Shown here: positions 4,948 to 5,614 of the stretch, one piece after another
Numbering within the stretch: the first letter of the stretch is position 1
How the letters are laid out: every line of letters starts with the position of its first letter
Assembly: GCA_021160945.1 (NCBI GenBank)
Contig: JAGHBQ010000045.1
Location: forward strand, 1-5,614
DNA: 5,614 bases
Direction of reading: 5' to 3'
Source: Thermoplasmata archaeon
GTDB lineage: Archaea; Thermoplasmatota; Thermoplasmata; Thermoplasmatales; Aciduliprofundaceae
Program-made: the position numbers and the translations under genes
Notes under the pieces: generated by a model
What the model saw: the letters and a program-made list of their open reading frames with translations, nothing else
The model's database searches: none
Told to the model about the DNA's origin: nothing

Positions 4948-5481
4948 ATGAGATTTGAGTTTATGAAAAGCAGAGTTATCCGTGGAAGAATATGGATGCT
5001 GCGTGATGCTGATGGAAAAAGAATAGATAATGTGGACACCGATATGATTTTTCACAACAGATATCTCTACATCACGGATATCAAGGAAATGGGGAAGTAT
5101 GCCTTTTCCAATCTCCCTGGATGGGAGGATTTTCCCAAGAAAGCAAAACCGGGTGACATACTGGTTGTGGGCATAAATTTTGGAGCGGGATCTTCCAGAC
5201 AACAGGCGGTGGATTGTTTTATCTCCTTGGGTATATCGGCCATAATTGGTGAGAGCTTTGGAGCCATATACAAGAGAAATGTCATAAACTCAGGATTACC
5301 ATTACTAGAAGCTCCTGGGATCTTTGAAAGTGATTTAGAAACTGGAGATGTGGTAGAAGTGCATCTTGACACTGGAGAGATTTTTAGAGGGGGAAAACTT
5401 GTGTTTAAGGCAAAGCCCATGTCAAAGGTGGCCCTTGACATCTATGATAGTGGAGGAATATTTGAATATGGAAAAAACTGA
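4948..5481 (+). CDS. Aconitase/isopropylmalate-isomerase family small (swivel) subunit, LeuD-like
   Basis: A 177-residue protein matching the small subunit of the two-subunit hydro-lyases (LeuCD, HacAB, related aconitases). It supplies the swivelling substrate-binding domain; the [4Fe-4S] cluster is on the large subunit, which is not in the window. Motifs: RGRIW (12-16), DNVDTDMIFHNRYLYITD (27-44), VVGINFGAGSSRQQAVDC (73-90), GESFGAIYKRNVINSGLP (101-118) and VHLDTGEIF (138-146). Two places differ from textbook LeuD: NFGCGSSREH is NFGAGSSRQQ here, and the specificity loop that is YLRT in homoaconitase reads YLYI. Substrate is therefore uncertain (isopropylmalate, homoaconitate, citrate or another hydroxyacid), so no gene symbol is given. 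The start may be ATG 4948 or ATG 4963; the latter begins at MKSRVIRGRIW, nearer the usual family N-terminus. It lies 36 nt after fhs, across a T-tract, and 6 nt before a transporter gene. Confidence 0.88.
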   Translation: MRFEFMKSRVIRGRIWMLRDADGKRIDNVDTDMIFHNRYLYITDIKEMGKYAFSNLPGWEDFPKKAKPGDILVVGINFGAGSSRQQAVDCFISLGISAIIGESFGAIYKRNVINSGLPLLEAPGIFESDLETGDVVEVHLDTGEIFRGGKLVFKAKPMSKVALDIYDSGGIFEYGKN

Positions 5482-5487
5482 GTTAAA

Positions 5488-5614
5488 ATGCGTAGCTCCT
5501 TAGCTCTTTTTATCCTTTTCTTGGTGGCTGTAATCTGGGGACTTACTTTTCCCATTTTGAAGATTTCACTGCAATTTATATCTCCTATGGGTTTCATCTC
5601 TCTCAGATTTTTTC
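5488..5614 (+). CDS. EamA/DMT-family membrane transporter, 5' part only
   Basis: Partial gene; the first 42 codons are visible and remain open to the right window edge. The peptide begins MRSSLALFILFLVAVIWGLT and continues FPILKISLQFISPMGFISLR. It has one hydrophobic helix (about residues 4-21), the WG[LS]xFP turn typical of the first helix of EamA (DUF6) drug/metabolite transporters, then a short loop and the arginine-containing start of helix 2 (SLRFF), also typical. EamA proteins usually have ten membrane helices and export amino acids or other small metabolites; the substrate cannot be told from this fragment. The ATG at 5488 is 6 nt after the LeuD-like stop codon with no separate promoter, so cotranscription and translational coupling are likely. 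An ATG at 5468 in another frame closes after a few codons and is not the start. Confidence 0.8.
   Translation, partial: MRSSLALFILFLVAVIWGLTFPILKISLQFISPMGFISLRFF

Noticed and set aside
4843..5202. Open frame of 119 codons on the minus strand crossing the fhs/LeuD-like junction
   Set aside because: It overlaps two well-supported plus-strand genes and shows no domain; lysine and serine runs reflect the T-tract and complementary codons.
4948..5481. Small subunit of phosphomevalonate dehydratase (aconitase X swivel protein) from the archaeal mevalonate pathway
   Set aside because: The protein has the LeuD-type DNVDTD, NFGxGSSR and RNVINSGLP motifs and is longer than the AcnX swivel family as I know it.
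1..5614. A mobile element, CRISPR array, defence system or tRNA/rRNA gene
   Set aside because: No repeats with spacers, transposase or integrase motifs, terminal inverted repeats, clover-leaf sequence or composition break were seen; nearly all DNA is explained by conserved cellular genes.

Overview
The window looks like archaeal DNA, most likely from a euryarchaeon of the Thermoplasmatota, with an Aciduliprofundum/DHVE2-like organism as my best guess. This rests on gene content and style, not on any search. The marker families are a DacZ-type diadenylate cyclase, an archaeal translin/TRAX homologue, a stand-alone JAMM metalloprotease and an IMPase-like phosphatase next to NAD kinase. The DNA is AT-rich, uses AGA/AGG and ATA freely, has TATA-box promoters with leaderless geometry, and packs genes with 4-nt ATGA overlaps or short gaps.

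Left arm (1-3187, all minus strand, read right to left): IMPase-family phosphatase, NAD kinase, JAMM/MPN+ protease, translin/TRAX-like protein, then a DacZ-type c-di-AMP synthase cut by the left window edge. The first three genes are chained by ATGA overlaps with good Shine-Dalgarno sequences. A 34-bp gap before the translin gene carries a near-ideal TATA element, so translin-dacZ can probably also be transcribed on its own. The phosphatase and NAD kinase are probably a separate-gene version of the fused NADP phosphatase/NAD kinase known in Methanocaldococcus. The cluster therefore joins NAD(P) balance, ubiquitin-like protein processing, RNA cleavage and c-di-AMP signalling.

Divergent intergenic region (3188-3300): a 16-bp perfect palindrome, TTCCCAAATTTGGGAA, lies between a strong TATA box for the rightward genes and a weaker candidate for the leftward operon. 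It is a plausible shared operator.

Right arm (3301-5614, plus strand): formate-tetrahydrofolate ligase (fhs), a T-rich terminator-like tract, a divergent aconitase/isopropylmalate-isomerase small subunit (LeuD-like) without a large subunit in view, and 6 nt later the start of an EamA/DMT-type membrane transporter that runs off the right edge.

No RNA genes, CRISPR arrays, insertion sequences or prophage genes were seen, and there is no gene-free stretch over 300 bp. The window looks like chromosomal housekeeping DNA. The points of interest are gene linkage, promoter architecture, two edge-truncated genes and a non-standard LeuD-like protein, not a new defence or mobile system.
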